15,110 bases of DNA, taken from CAYNST01 sp964641175 (GTDB lineage: Bacteria > Pseudomonadota > Gammaproteobacteria > Pseudomonadales > Cellvibrionaceae). Under the pieces are notes generated by a model. The model had not been told where the DNA came from and did not search any database. It was given only the letters and a program-made list of their open reading frames with translations. Location: NCBI GenBank assembly GCA_964641175.1, contig CAZXLJ010000079.1:1-15110 (forward strand), written 5' to 3'. Shown piece by piece: positions 6,269-13,528 of this stretch (positions are counted from its first letter, which is position 1; each line of letters starts with the position of its first letter). The position numbers and the translations under genes are program-made.

Positions 6269-6958
6269 ATGACATTATTTCGTTGTATTCAAAATCTGCT
6301 GGTCGGCGCTTCGGTGGTCTTGCTCGGCGCCTGCGCCAGCCAGCCTCGCACTGCGCCGGACGATCCGCATTTCGCTCCGGTCATGGCGCCGGCGCCACAA
6401 CCACTGGCGGGCTCGAACGGGTCGCTGTTTCAGAGCTCCGGCTCCATGGATCTGTTCTCCGACCGCAAGGCTACCCGGGTGGGCGACATCATTACCATCA
6501 TGCTGGACGAAGCCACAGTTTCCCAGAAATCATCCAACGTCGGAATTTCCAAAGAATCTGATGTGACAGTTCCGGAAGCCAGTTTTCTCGGCCGTGGAAT
6601 CACCGCCGGTGGCTTGACGCTGGGCGCCAATCTGGGGGCGCAACGGGAATTTTCCGGAGAGGCCGATGCAGCGCAACGCAATAATCTGCGTGGCAACATT
6701 TCGGTCAGTGTGGTCGATGTCTGGCCCAACGGAACCCTGGTCATCCGCGGAGAAAAGTGGATGACCCTCAATCATGGCGACGAATACATCCGCATCAGTG
6801 GCCTGGTCCGGCCCGATGACGTGACACCTGACAACACAGTGCTGTCCACCAAGGTTGCCAACGCCCGCATCAGCTACTCCGGTACCGGAGATCTGGCGCA
6901 ATCCCAGTCCATGGGCTGGCTGGGTCGATTTTTCAACGGTAGTTACTGGCCTTTCTGA
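6269..6958 (+). CDS. flgH: Flagellar L-ring lipoprotein FlgH
   Basis: FlgH is an outer-membrane lipoprotein that assembles the L-ring bushing around the distal rod. From the ATG at 6269 the product is 229 residues with a lipoprotein signal peptide: a hydrophobic stretch at about 10-21 and the lipobox LGAC with lipidated Cys22. Family segments follow: DRKATRVGDIITIML, the internal VSVVDVWPNGTLVIRGEKW, and a C-terminus SMGWLGRFFNGSYWPF typical of FlgH. A TTG at 6251, immediately after the flgG stop, is in frame but has no ribosome site and would put extra residues before the signal peptide. GAG at 6256-6258 can serve the chosen start. Export is Sec-dependent, unlike the rod proteins. Confidence 0.95.
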   Translation: MTLFRCIQNLLVGASVVLLGACASQPRTAPDDPHFAPVMAPAPQPLAGSNGSLFQSSGSMDLFSDRKATRVGDIITIMLDEATVSQKSSNVGISKESDVTVPEASFLGRGITAGGLTLGANLGAQREFSGEADAAQRNNLRGNISVSVVDVWPNGTLVIRGEKWMTLNHGDEYIRISGLVRPDDVTPDNTVLSTKVANARISYSGTGDLAQSQSMGWLGRFFNGSYWPF

Positions 6959-6968
6959 GAATTTAACC

Positions 6969-8111
6969 ATGCACATTTTTTTATCGGGCAATGCAGTTAT
7001 CAAAGCGCTGCGCGCAGTCGGGACGGCACTTTGTGCAGTCGCGCTGCTGGCCACCGCGCCGGTGCACGGCGAGCGGATCAAGGATCTGGCTTCTGTGGAT
7101 GGCGTGCGCGCGAATCAGCTGATCGGCTATGGCCTGGTAGTAGGGCTTGACGGTAGTGGGGACCAGACAAACCAGGCGCCGTTCACTACACAGTCCTTTT
7201 CAGCGATGCTCAAGCAGTTCGGGATCACCATTCCGCCCGGTACCCGCTTTCAACTGAAAAACGTGGCGGCTGTTGCCGTGCACGCCGAACTGCCGGCGTT
7301 TGCCAAGCCCGGGCAGTCCATCGACATTACGGTGTCTTCCATCGCCAATGCGAAAAGCCTCCGGGGCGGAACTCTCCTGATGACGCCTTTAAAAGGTGTG
7401 AATGGTGAAGTCTACGCCGTCGCGCAGGGCAATCTGGTGGTGGGCGGATTTGGAGCGCAAGGAAAAGACGGGTCGAAAATTACCGTTAATGTGCCCAGCG
7501 TAGGCAGAATTCCGAATGGTGCTTTTGTGGAGCGCACCGTAGAGACCAATTTCGGCCATAACGGGCGGATTATTTTTAATTTGCACACGGCGGATTTCAC
7601 CACCGCCAAGCGCATGGCGCAGAGCATAAACGACATGCTCGGCCCTGGCGTCGCCCTGCCGATGGATGCGGTGTCGGTTGCCGTTCAGGCACCGCAGGAT
7701 CCGTCGCAACGGGTGGACTTTCTGTCTCTGCTCGAAAATCTGGAAGTGCAACCCGGCGAAACAGCAGCCAAAGTGGTGATCAATTCCCGCACTGGCACCA
7801 TCGTAGTCGGCCAGCATGTACGGGTATCTCCAGTGGCCATTACCCACGGCTCTCTTACAGTGACCGTGAACGAAAACGTTTCCGTCAGCCAGCCCAACGC
7901 CCTCGGTGGCGGACGTACGATTGCAACGCCCAACAGCGAAGTGGCGATCGAGGAAGAGGGCAACAAGATGTTCCAGTTCAGCCCCGCGCCGACGCTTGAA
8001 GACATTGTGCGCGCCGTGAATGAAGTTGGGGCTGCGCCTGGCGATTTGATGGCGATTCTTGAAGCATTGCGACAGGCCGGTGCCTTGCGCGCAGAAATCA
8101 TGGTGATCTGA
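6969..8111 (+). CDS. flgI: Flagellar P-ring protein FlgI
   Basis: FlgI is the periplasmic subunit of the P-ring, which sits in the peptidoglycan layer around the rod. The 380-residue product starts with a Sec signal peptide (hydrophobic core about residues 16-30; cleavage probably just before ERIKDLASVDGVRANQLIG, around residue 34). The mature N-terminus with the LIGYGLVVGLDGSGDQT motif and the C-terminus EALRQAGALRAEIMVI are diagnostic of the family. The reading frame stays open upstream into flgH, but the ATG at 6969 is chosen because GAGA at 6957-6960 precedes it and the signal peptide begins there. It lies 10 bases after flgH and five bases before flgJ. Confidence 0.96.
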   Translation: MHIFLSGNAVIKALRAVGTALCAVALLATAPVHGERIKDLASVDGVRANQLIGYGLVVGLDGSGDQTNQAPFTTQSFSAMLKQFGITIPPGTRFQLKNVAAVAVHAELPAFAKPGQSIDITVSSIANAKSLRGGTLLMTPLKGVNGEVYAVAQGNLVVGGFGAQGKDGSKITVNVPSVGRIPNGAFVERTVETNFGHNGRIIFNLHTADFTTAKRMAQSINDMLGPGVALPMDAVSVAVQAPQDPSQRVDFLSLLENLEVQPGETAAKVVINSRTGTIVVGQHVRVSPVAITHGSLTVTVNENVSVSQPNALGGGRTIATPNSEVAIEEEGNKMFQFSPAPTLEDIVRAVNEVGAAPGDLMAILEALRQAGALRAEIMVI

Positions 8112-8116
8112 CGATC

Positions 8117-9064
8117 ATGAATAAAATCGCTTCCCCGGGCGCTGTACCGAACTTCAACGACCTGAATGCACTGCAGTCGATCAAGACTGAAAAGAATCAG
8201 GATGAAGCACTTCGTAAAGTCGCCCAGCAGTTCGAATCGATTTTTATCAACATCATGCTCAAGAGCATGCGACAGGCCAATGAAGTTTTCGAAGACAGCA
8301 CGCTTTCTGGCGGAGAAGAAGGTGGCATGTATCGCGATATGTACGACCAGCAACTCGCTTTGACCATGTCACACGGACGCGGCGTCGGCATTGCGGATGC
8401 GCTGTACGCACAGATGAAAGACCGCTACAGCGACCGGCGCAGTGACACCCCGCCTGGCGATGCATCCGCGCTGGTGCCGCCCGGCGCGCGAATTGCTATA
8501 CAGCAACCGGCACCGCCACAGTCACTGAAAGCTGACGGTATTAAGCAGGCCGGTGACGATGATCGGCAAATTATGGCCGATTCGCCCAGGGCATTCATGG
8601 ATTCCGTGTTGCCGGTCGTCAAAAAAGCGGCGGCGAGTATCGGAGTGAACCCACTGATCCTGGTGGCTCAGGCAGCGCTGGAAACGGGTTGGGGAAAATT
8701 TGTGGTGAAGGATTCGGCGGGCAACAGCAGCAACAATCTTTTCAACATCAAGGCGGACAATCGCTGGCAGGGCGAAAAGGTCGAAGTGAGCACTCAGGAA
8801 TACCGGGAAGGCCGTCCAGTGATGGAGCAGGCAGCCTTTCGCAGCTACAGCTCGATTGCCCAGAGCGCCGAAGATTTTGCGAAGTTCATTCAGGACAATC
8901 CCCGCTACCAGAACGCGCTGAATGCGGTGGCGGACGGCAAGGAATTTATCAGGGAATTGCATGACGCCGGCTACGCAACCGATCCGGCCTATACCAAAAA
9001 AGTGTTGGGAGTTTTCGACACTCTGAACAAATTGATGAGTCGCTCCGGCGATTCGGTTTTGTGA
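8117..9064 (+). CDS. flgJ: Dual-domain FlgJ: rod cap and peptidoglycan hydrolase
   Basis: FlgJ caps the growing rod and cuts peptidoglycan so that the rod can cross the wall. The 315-residue protein has the beta/gammaproteobacterial two-domain form. The rod-binding domain covers about residues 25-105 (KVAQQFESIFINIMLKSMRQAN and the GGMYRDMYDQQLA segment). A Pro/Ala/Gln-rich linker spans about 110-150. The glucosaminidase-type domain covers about 155-310, with the catalytic glutamate Glu189 in QAALETGWGK, then NLFNIKAD and SYSSIAQSAEDFAKFI. The active-site motif looks intact. There is no classical signal peptide, as expected for flagellar export. It starts five bases after flgI with little ribosome-site signal, so translation is probably coupled. 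Confidence 0.96.
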   Translation: MNKIASPGAVPNFNDLNALQSIKTEKNQDEALRKVAQQFESIFINIMLKSMRQANEVFEDSTLSGGEEGGMYRDMYDQQLALTMSHGRGVGIADALYAQMKDRYSDRRSDTPPGDASALVPPGARIAIQQPAPPQSLKADGIKQAGDDDRQIMADSPRAFMDSVLPVVKKAAASIGVNPLILVAQAALETGWGKFVVKDSAGNSSNNLFNIKADNRWQGEKVEVSTQEYREGRPVMEQAAFRSYSSIAQSAEDFAKFIQDNPRYQNALNAVADGKEFIRELHDAGYATDPAYTKKVLGVFDTLNKLMSRSGDSVL

Positions 9065-9091
9065 TTGAGCGGGCGGTGTCCGAGGTAAGCT

Positions 9092-11851
9092 ATGGCCAGT
9101 GATCTTTTAGGAATCAGTGTTTCCGGGCTGAAAGTCAGCCAGGCCGGGCTGCGCACTGTCGGGCACAATATTGCCAACGCCGATACGGAAGGCTACAGCC
9201 GCCAGCGGGCCGATGCCGTCACCAATTCTGCTTCACTGTATCAAGGCAATTGGGTCGGCAATGGCGCCAACATCAGCAACATCGAGCGCACCGTCAATCA
9301 GTTTGTCACCACCCAGCTGCGCACGGATACGACCTTGTTCCACGACATGGACAGTTTCTATAACCAGGTCACTCAATTGGACAATTTACTGTCCAATGAA
9401 AGTACTGGCCTGTCGAGTGGTCTGAACAACTTTTTCAATGCCGTGCAGAATGGCGCGGACGATCCCACTTCCCTGGCAGCACGCCAACTGGTCATCAGTG
9501 AGGCGGACAATCTCAGCGACCGGTTCAACACCGTGTACAGCCGGATGCAGGCCATTGATGCCGGCGCTCAGGCCGGGATCAAAGGAGCCGCTGCGAAGAT
9601 CAATGCCCTGGCGACCAGCATTGCCCAGCTGAACGGAAAGATTGCCGATGTCTGGGGTTCGTCCCGATCGCAGCCAAATGATCTGCTGGACAAGCGCGAT
9701 CTGGCCCTGAAGGAATTATCTGCGCTGGTACCCATCCAGGTTTATGATCAGGGCGGTGGCCAGATCAATGTGTCCATTGGTACCGGTCAGTCACTGATTC
9801 TGGGTCCGGACGCCAGCTCTCTGGAGGTGAAACCGCGAGCCTCTGATCCATCGAAAATGGACATTCTGTTAAATACCGGCAAGCGTTCCGAGGTCATTAC
9901 GCAGTCGCTGACCGGTGGAGAGATTGGCGGACTTTTACGGTTCAGCGACCAGATCATGCAGGATGCCTATAACCATGTCGGGCGTATGGCAATCGGTATT
10001 GCCGAAAGCTTCAACAAGGCCCATGCGCAGGGACTGGATCTGGACAGCCAGTTTGGCGGCCTGTTTTTTAACGACATCAACGACCCGCAGCTGGCCACCA
10101 ACCGCATTATCGGCAATGCGAGCAATCGCGGCACCGAAGGCGGGATGGCCCTGTTTGTCCGCGACGCCGGGCAGATGACCGGCAGCGATTACTCAGTCAG
10201 TCTCCACGAGGGTGGTTTGTACCGCATCACCCGCGCCAGCGACAATACCGAAGTCGCCAGCGGCACGATGTCCGGCCGCTTGCCGTTCTCTGTCAGCTTC
10301 GATGGCATGGAGTTGCAGTTCCAGCGCGGCTCCTTCCCGGCCGGGGAAAAGTTCACCCTGCAGCCGACGCGCGGCGCGGCCCAATCCATGCACGCGGTCA
10401 TTGCCGAAGGCTCAGAGCTCGCATTTGCCAGCCCACTTTCCACACAGGCCCATTCCGGCAATACCGGTTCGGGCAGGATCAGCTCGGGCGATGTGACGTC
10501 GGTCCTGGACGCCAAGGGCAATCCCATCCCGCCCTTTGCGCCGGACGGAACCATGGAGCCGCCCCTCGTGGTGGTTTTCCGCACGCCCACCACTTATGAC
10601 GTTCTGGATAATTCCGACCCCGCCAATCCGGTGCACCTGGATCCGCCGATCCGCGATCAGCGCTTCGTGCCTGGGGCGGACAATCCGATTTTCGGGAGCG
10701 GGGCAGGGCAGACGCGGATCACTTCCGCCGGCCAGATGATTGGTCTGCCGGACGGGCGCGCCGCAACCACCGATCCCGCCCTGGCCAATAATGGCTACCC
10801 GGCAGAGATGCTGTCGATTTCCCGTCCCTCTGCCGTGTCGGGACAACCTCCCGCGGTTACTCATCTGTCGACTGATCAGAATGCCTCAGCCCGGCAGATA
10901 GCCAGCCAGCTGGGCAGTATTCCGGGCATCACCGCCAATGCATTCACGCATGCGACCCTTTCCGGTCTGAACCTGACGCCGACCAGTCCCCTGCAGATTG
11001 AACTGAATGGTCAGCCGTTGCTGCCCTATGTGGCCGATCCGGTATCCGGAACCAACATACTCGCAAGCGAAGTTCCCGATCCTGATACAGATCCCGATGC
11101 CTTCAACGATTATCTGAGCGCGCGCATCAACGCCAATCCTGCCCTCAAGGCGGCGGGCATTTATGCCTCGGCCGGTGTAAACGCCGATACCGGCGCTGCG
11201 GAGCTCAGGGTTCACGCGAGCGAGGGCGATGATCTTCGTTTTGGTCTGACAGGCGCCCCGGGTGATACCGTCTCGATCAGTGACACGGAGAATTCCGGGG
11301 TTACCCTGTCCGGTGCAGGTGCGGGTATAGCGTCCAGCATTGTGGTGGGCGGAAAGCTGGACATCACGCTGGCCGAAGGTGTGAGTCTGTCGACCCTGCC
11401 TGCCGGCAGCATGCTGTTTGGCGATACGGCCGCAGCGGATTTTGCGGTACCTGCGATGTGGGGCATTCAGGCGTCCATCACCGGGTCCCCGGCAGCCGGC
11501 GACCGGTTCACGCTGAGCTTTAATGAAAACGCGTCCATGGACAATCGCAACGCGTTGAATCTGGTGGCCTTGCAGGAAGCGAAAACTTTGGCCGGAGGCA
11601 GCGCATCTTTCAGCCAGTCCTATGGATCGCTGGTGGAAAAAGTCGGCACCGCCGCCCATTCCGCTAAACTCAACCGGGACGCTGCCGAACATGTGATGGG
11701 TCAGTCCGAGAGCCTGCGCGAATCGATATCCGGAGTGAACCTGGATGAGGAAGCGGCCGACCTGATTCGGTTTGAACAATTGTTCTCGGCCAATGCGCAG
11801 GTGATTTCGGTGGCCCGCGATATATTCGAGCGTCTGATCAATTCATTTTGA
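9092..11851 (+). CDS. flgK: Flagellar hook-filament junction protein FlgK (HAP1), large variant
   Basis: FlgK forms the first junction layer between hook and filament. The 919-residue product is much longer than the roughly 550-680 residues of common homologues. The ends are conventional: SDLLGISVSGLKVSQAGLRT, then GHNIANADTEGYSRQR (24-39) at the N-terminus, and SGVNLDEEAADLIRFEQLFSANAQVISVARDIFE at the C-terminus. The extra length is in the surface-exposed middle. It includes a segment from about residue 598 to 767 that matches the FlgE insertion in order and motif, followed by AAGDRFTLSFN, where the usual D1 sequence resumes. GAGG at 9082-9085 supports the start. It lies 27 bases after flgJ and is followed by phased 17-bp repeats before flgL. 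Confidence 0.95.
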   Translation: MASDLLGISVSGLKVSQAGLRTVGHNIANADTEGYSRQRADAVTNSASLYQGNWVGNGANISNIERTVNQFVTTQLRTDTTLFHDMDSFYNQVTQLDNLLSNESTGLSSGLNNFFNAVQNGADDPTSLAARQLVISEADNLSDRFNTVYSRMQAIDAGAQAGIKGAAAKINALATSIAQLNGKIADVWGSSRSQPNDLLDKRDLALKELSALVPIQVYDQGGGQINVSIGTGQSLILGPDASSLEVKPRASDPSKMDILLNTGKRSEVITQSLTGGEIGGLLRFSDQIMQDAYNHVGRMAIGIAESFNKAHAQGLDLDSQFGGLFFNDINDPQLATNRIIGNASNRGTEGGMALFVRDAGQMTGSDYSVSLHEGGLYRITRASDNTEVASGTMSGRLPFSVSFDGMELQFQRGSFPAGEKFTLQPTRGAAQSMHAVIAEGSELAFASPLSTQAHSGNTGSGRISSGDVTSVLDAKGNPIPPFAPDGTMEPPLVVVFRTPTTYDVLDNSDPANPVHLDPPIRDQRFVPGADNPIFGSGAGQTRITSAGQMIGLPDGRAATTDPALANNGYPAEMLSISRPSAVSGQPPAVTHLSTDQNASARQIASQLGSIPGITANAFTHATLSGLNLTPTSPLQIELNGQPLLPYVADPVSGTNILASEVPDPDTDPDAFNDYLSARINANPALKAAGIYASAGVNADTGAAELRVHASEGDDLRFGLTGAPGDTVSISDTENSGVTLSGAGAGIASSIVVGGKLDITLAEGVSLSTLPAGSMLFGDTAAADFAVPAMWGIQASITGSPAAGDRFTLSFNENASMDNRNALNLVALQEAKTLAGGSASFSQSYGSLVEKVGTAAHSAKLNRDAAEHVMGQSESLRESISGVNLDEEAADLIRFEQLFSANAQVISVARDIFERLINSF
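10883..11392 (+). other. FlgK segment homologous to the FlgE insertion domain
   Basis: This segment codes for FlgK residues of about 598-767. Elements in order are ASARQIASQLGSIPGITANA (598-617), LQIELNGQPLL from 634, LRVHASEGDDLRFGL with Gly712, and SIVVGGKLDITLAEG from 749, ending near an LFG tripeptide. The FlgE counterparts are ASAARVASELNALSGVSATA (358-377), LEVKINGVSLQ from 395, LMLHSSVGDDIKVAI with Gly445, VVVGGTIEIVLDEG from 495, and an LFG tripeptide. FlgK carries an extra acidic stretch around PDPDTDPDAFND. Common ancestry is inferred from matched order, spacing and residues. Confidence 0.65.
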
Positions 11852-11860
11852 TGATGATTT

Positions 11861-11911
11861 GTTTTTGACAATAGTAAGTTTTTGACGATGGTTGGTTTTT
11901 GACGAATGTCA
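11861..11911. repeat. Three phased 17-bp tandem repeats between flgK and flgL
   Basis: GTTTTTGAC begins at 11861, 11878 and 11895, a strict 17-bp period. The full units are 11861-11877, 11878-11894 and 11895-11911, with divergence in their 3' halves. A degenerate fourth copy (12 of 17 positions matching the second unit) lies immediately upstream at 11844-11860 and overlaps the last codons of flgK. The array may therefore have grown by duplicating the flgK 3' end. It fills most of the 75-base flgK-flgL spacer. Each unit contains TTGAC, like a -35 box; the last one followed 16 bases later by TAATTT (11921-11926) is a weak candidate sigma-70 promoter. Confidence 0.85.
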
Positions 11912-11926
11912 GTGGAAGCGTAATTT

Positions 11927-13168
11927 ATGCGAGTTTCATCCTCACAAATGTTCGAGATTGCGCGCAAAGGCATGGCCGATGCGAATCAGGCGCTGAATAA
12001 AACCCAGCAGCAGATTTCCACGGGCAGGCGTGTGCAGTCCGCGGCAGATGATCCGGTGGCCGCAACCAAGATTTTGCAGTTGACCGATCAGCTCAACGCC
12101 ATTGGTCAGTACAACAAGAACATCAACATTGCCGAAAATAATCTGGAGCTGGAAGAAACGGTTCTGGGCGGCATCAACTCCTCCATCACGAGACTGCAGG
12201 AGCTGGCTGTTTCTGCGGGGAATACCGGCACTTTGGGATCCTCCGAATACCAGGCGATCGCCAGTGAAGTCGGTTCCAAGATGGATGAACTGATGAGCAT
12301 GATGAATACGAAAAATGCCAACGGTGATTATATTTTTGGCGGTCATAAAAGCTCGCAGCCGCCATTTTCAGGTTCCGATACCCAGGGCTTCCAATATCAC
12401 GGTGACGAAGGGCAACTGCGTATCAAGGTTTCCGCCAGCACTACCGTGGCCGCTTCGGATTCAGGCAAAGCACTTTTTGTAGATATCCCCAGCGCGGAGA
12501 AAACCTTCACCACCATGGCCAGCAGTGCCAACCGTAGCAATCCTCCAGCGCAGATCACCGTCGGCCAGGTGGTCGACCAGGAGGCTTATGACGCTTTTTA
12601 TCCGGAGGATCTGGTCATTACATTCAACCCTGACTCCGATGTGGCACCTCCGTCAAAAAACTTCACTGCCGTAGAAAGATCCACCGGGCGAGTGGTAATC
12701 GCGAACCAGCCATTTAAAAACGGTGACGAGATTGAAATGAAGGGAGTCTCCGTCCGGATAGTGGGAGAACCTCAGGCCGGCGATAAATTCATGGTGGAGT
12801 CGTCAGAAAATCAGGGGCTGCTGACCACCGTGTCGCGTCTGCGGGATGCATTGAAGAATTTCGACAACTCGCCGGAAGGTAAAACCCGCATGGGTGAAAT
12901 GGTTGCTTCAACCTTGAAGAATCTCGGCAAGATTCAGGAATCCGTATCCAATGTCGTCACCGAAGTCGGGGCTCGTCGCAACACTCTGGATACCACTCGG
13001 GAAATTCACCTGGATACGGAATTTGTCGGCAAAGAAGCACTGTCGCAATTGCGTGATCTTGATCTCGCCGAAGCCTCGACCCGCATGGCCCAGCAGTCTT
13101 TGATACTGGAAGCTGCCCAGCAGGCGTTTATCCGGGCCAGCCGTTTGAGCCTGATTAACAAGTTGTAA
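11927..13168 (+). CDS. flgL: Flagellar hook-filament junction protein FlgL (HAP3)
   Basis: FlgL is the second junction protein, joining FlgK to the flagellin filament. The 413-residue protein has flagellin-like helical ends: MRVSSSQMFEIARKGM, LNKTQQQISTGRRVQSAADDPVAA (about 23-46) and a C-terminus RMAQQSLILEAAQQAFIRASRLSLINKL. The FGGHKSSQPPF segment typical of FlgL lies near residue 140. The centre (about 180-290) is variable and ends in a GDKFMVESSENQGLLTTVSRLRDAL stretch common in Pseudomonas-type FlgL. Length is normal for this group. A weak GGAAG ribosome site lies about 9-14 bases upstream. It is the last gene of the second operon. Confidence 0.96.
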   Translation: MRVSSSQMFEIARKGMADANQALNKTQQQISTGRRVQSAADDPVAATKILQLTDQLNAIGQYNKNINIAENNLELEETVLGGINSSITRLQELAVSAGNTGTLGSSEYQAIASEVGSKMDELMSMMNTKNANGDYIFGGHKSSQPPFSGSDTQGFQYHGDEGQLRIKVSASTTVAASDSGKALFVDIPSAEKTFTTMASSANRSNPPAQITVGQVVDQEAYDAFYPEDLVITFNPDSDVAPPSKNFTAVERSTGRVVIANQPFKNGDEIEMKGVSVRIVGEPQAGDKFMVESSENQGLLTTVSRLRDALKNFDNSPEGKTRMGEMVASTLKNLGKIQESVSNVVTEVGARRNTLDTTREIHLDTEFVGKEALSQLRDLDLAEASTRMAQQSLILEAAQQAFIRASRLSLINKL

Positions 13169-13196
13169 TCTCTCCTTTTTAGTAATCACCTTTACT

Positions 13197-13214
13197 TGCC
13201 GGCTCGAGCCGGCA
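13197..13214. repeat. Perfect 18-bp GC-rich palindrome after flgL
   Basis: TGCCGGCTCGAGCCGGCA is fully self-complementary. As RNA it gives a 7-bp GC-rich stem with a TCGA loop, 28 bases after the flgL stop. No T-run follows on either strand. It may stabilise the 3' end of the flgFGHIJKL message or bind a dimeric protein; the sequence does not decide between these. Confidence 0.55.
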
Positions 13215-13260
13215 GATCCCCGCTGCGTTCACCTGCTCTCTTCGACAAATCCCCGTCTTC

Positions 13261-13299
13261 AACAGCGGCAGAAAATCGCCGGTCGGCCGCGCTGTTTTT
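13261..13299 (+). terminator. Probable rho-independent terminator after flgL
   Basis: AACAGCG at 13261-13267 pairs with CGCTGTT at 13290-13296, followed by a run of five T (13295-13299). The inner part is GC-rich and can pair partly (GGC with GCC). Its position between flgL and the fliC promoter suits termination of the flgFGHIJKL operon. The loop region is long and the folding imperfect, so strength is uncertain. An inverted repeat CGGC-N8-GCCG at 13266-13281 overlaps it. Confidence 0.45.
13266..13281. promoter_or_regulatory. CGGC-N8-GCCG inverted repeat upstream of the fliC promoter
   Basis: CGGC at 13266-13269 and GCCG at 13278-13281 have the same half-sites and spacing as the palindrome at 158-173 upstream of flgB. 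It lies about 100-115 bases upstream of the predicted fliC transcription start, a plausible enhancer position. Because it falls within the proposed terminator hairpin, its symmetry may have another cause. Confidence 0.25.
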
Positions 13300-13353
13300 C
13301 TAAAACGCCAGTAGACCCTTCTCAAGTTATTGATAAATGGACGCTTACCAAGC

Positions 13354-13368
13354 TGGCACGACCGCTGC
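13354..13368 (+). promoter_or_regulatory. Sigma-54-type promoter for fliC
   Basis: TGGCACG at 13354-13360, four bases, then CTGC at 13365-13368 followed by AT. Spacing is exact (GG-N10-GC); the only departure from the strong consensus is C for T at the first base of the -12 box. Transcription would start near 13379-13380, giving a leader of about 150 nt. I found no convincing sigma-28 (FliA) promoter in the gap, so RpoN control of this flagellin, as for Vibrio flaA, is favoured. Confidence 0.75.
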
Positions 13369-13379
13369 ATTAGGACAGG

Positions 13380-13528
13380 TAACAAGCCATGTATGTCAAA
13401 ACCTTGCCGCCGGCGCCGACTCAGCCAAAGCTTCGACGAGTTCCGCCAGAATGCTCAGACATACATTGTCCGGTCCTTAACAGGACGGGTAAATTTAACG
13501 AACTTTTGTCCTCGTATGGAGACCGGTT
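13380..13528 (+). promoter_or_regulatory. Long fliC 5' leader with alternative pairing
   Basis: The predicted leader is about 150 nt. AGGAC at 13482-13486 can pair either with GTCCT upstream (13473-13477, tight hairpin) or with GTCCT downstream (13508-13512, larger loop just before the GGAG ribosome site at 13518-13521). A TTGCCG-containing GC-rich stretch (13404-13418) lies about 25 bases after the predicted start. I see no match to a known riboswitch class. The rest of the flgL-fliC gap (13169-13353) holds the palindrome, terminator and inverted repeat listed separately. Confidence 0.3.

Noticed and set aside
13169..13528. Sigma-28 (FliA) promoter for fliC
   Set aside because: TCAAGTTA near 13322 loosely resembles the -35 box, but nothing like GCCGATAA lies at the right distance.
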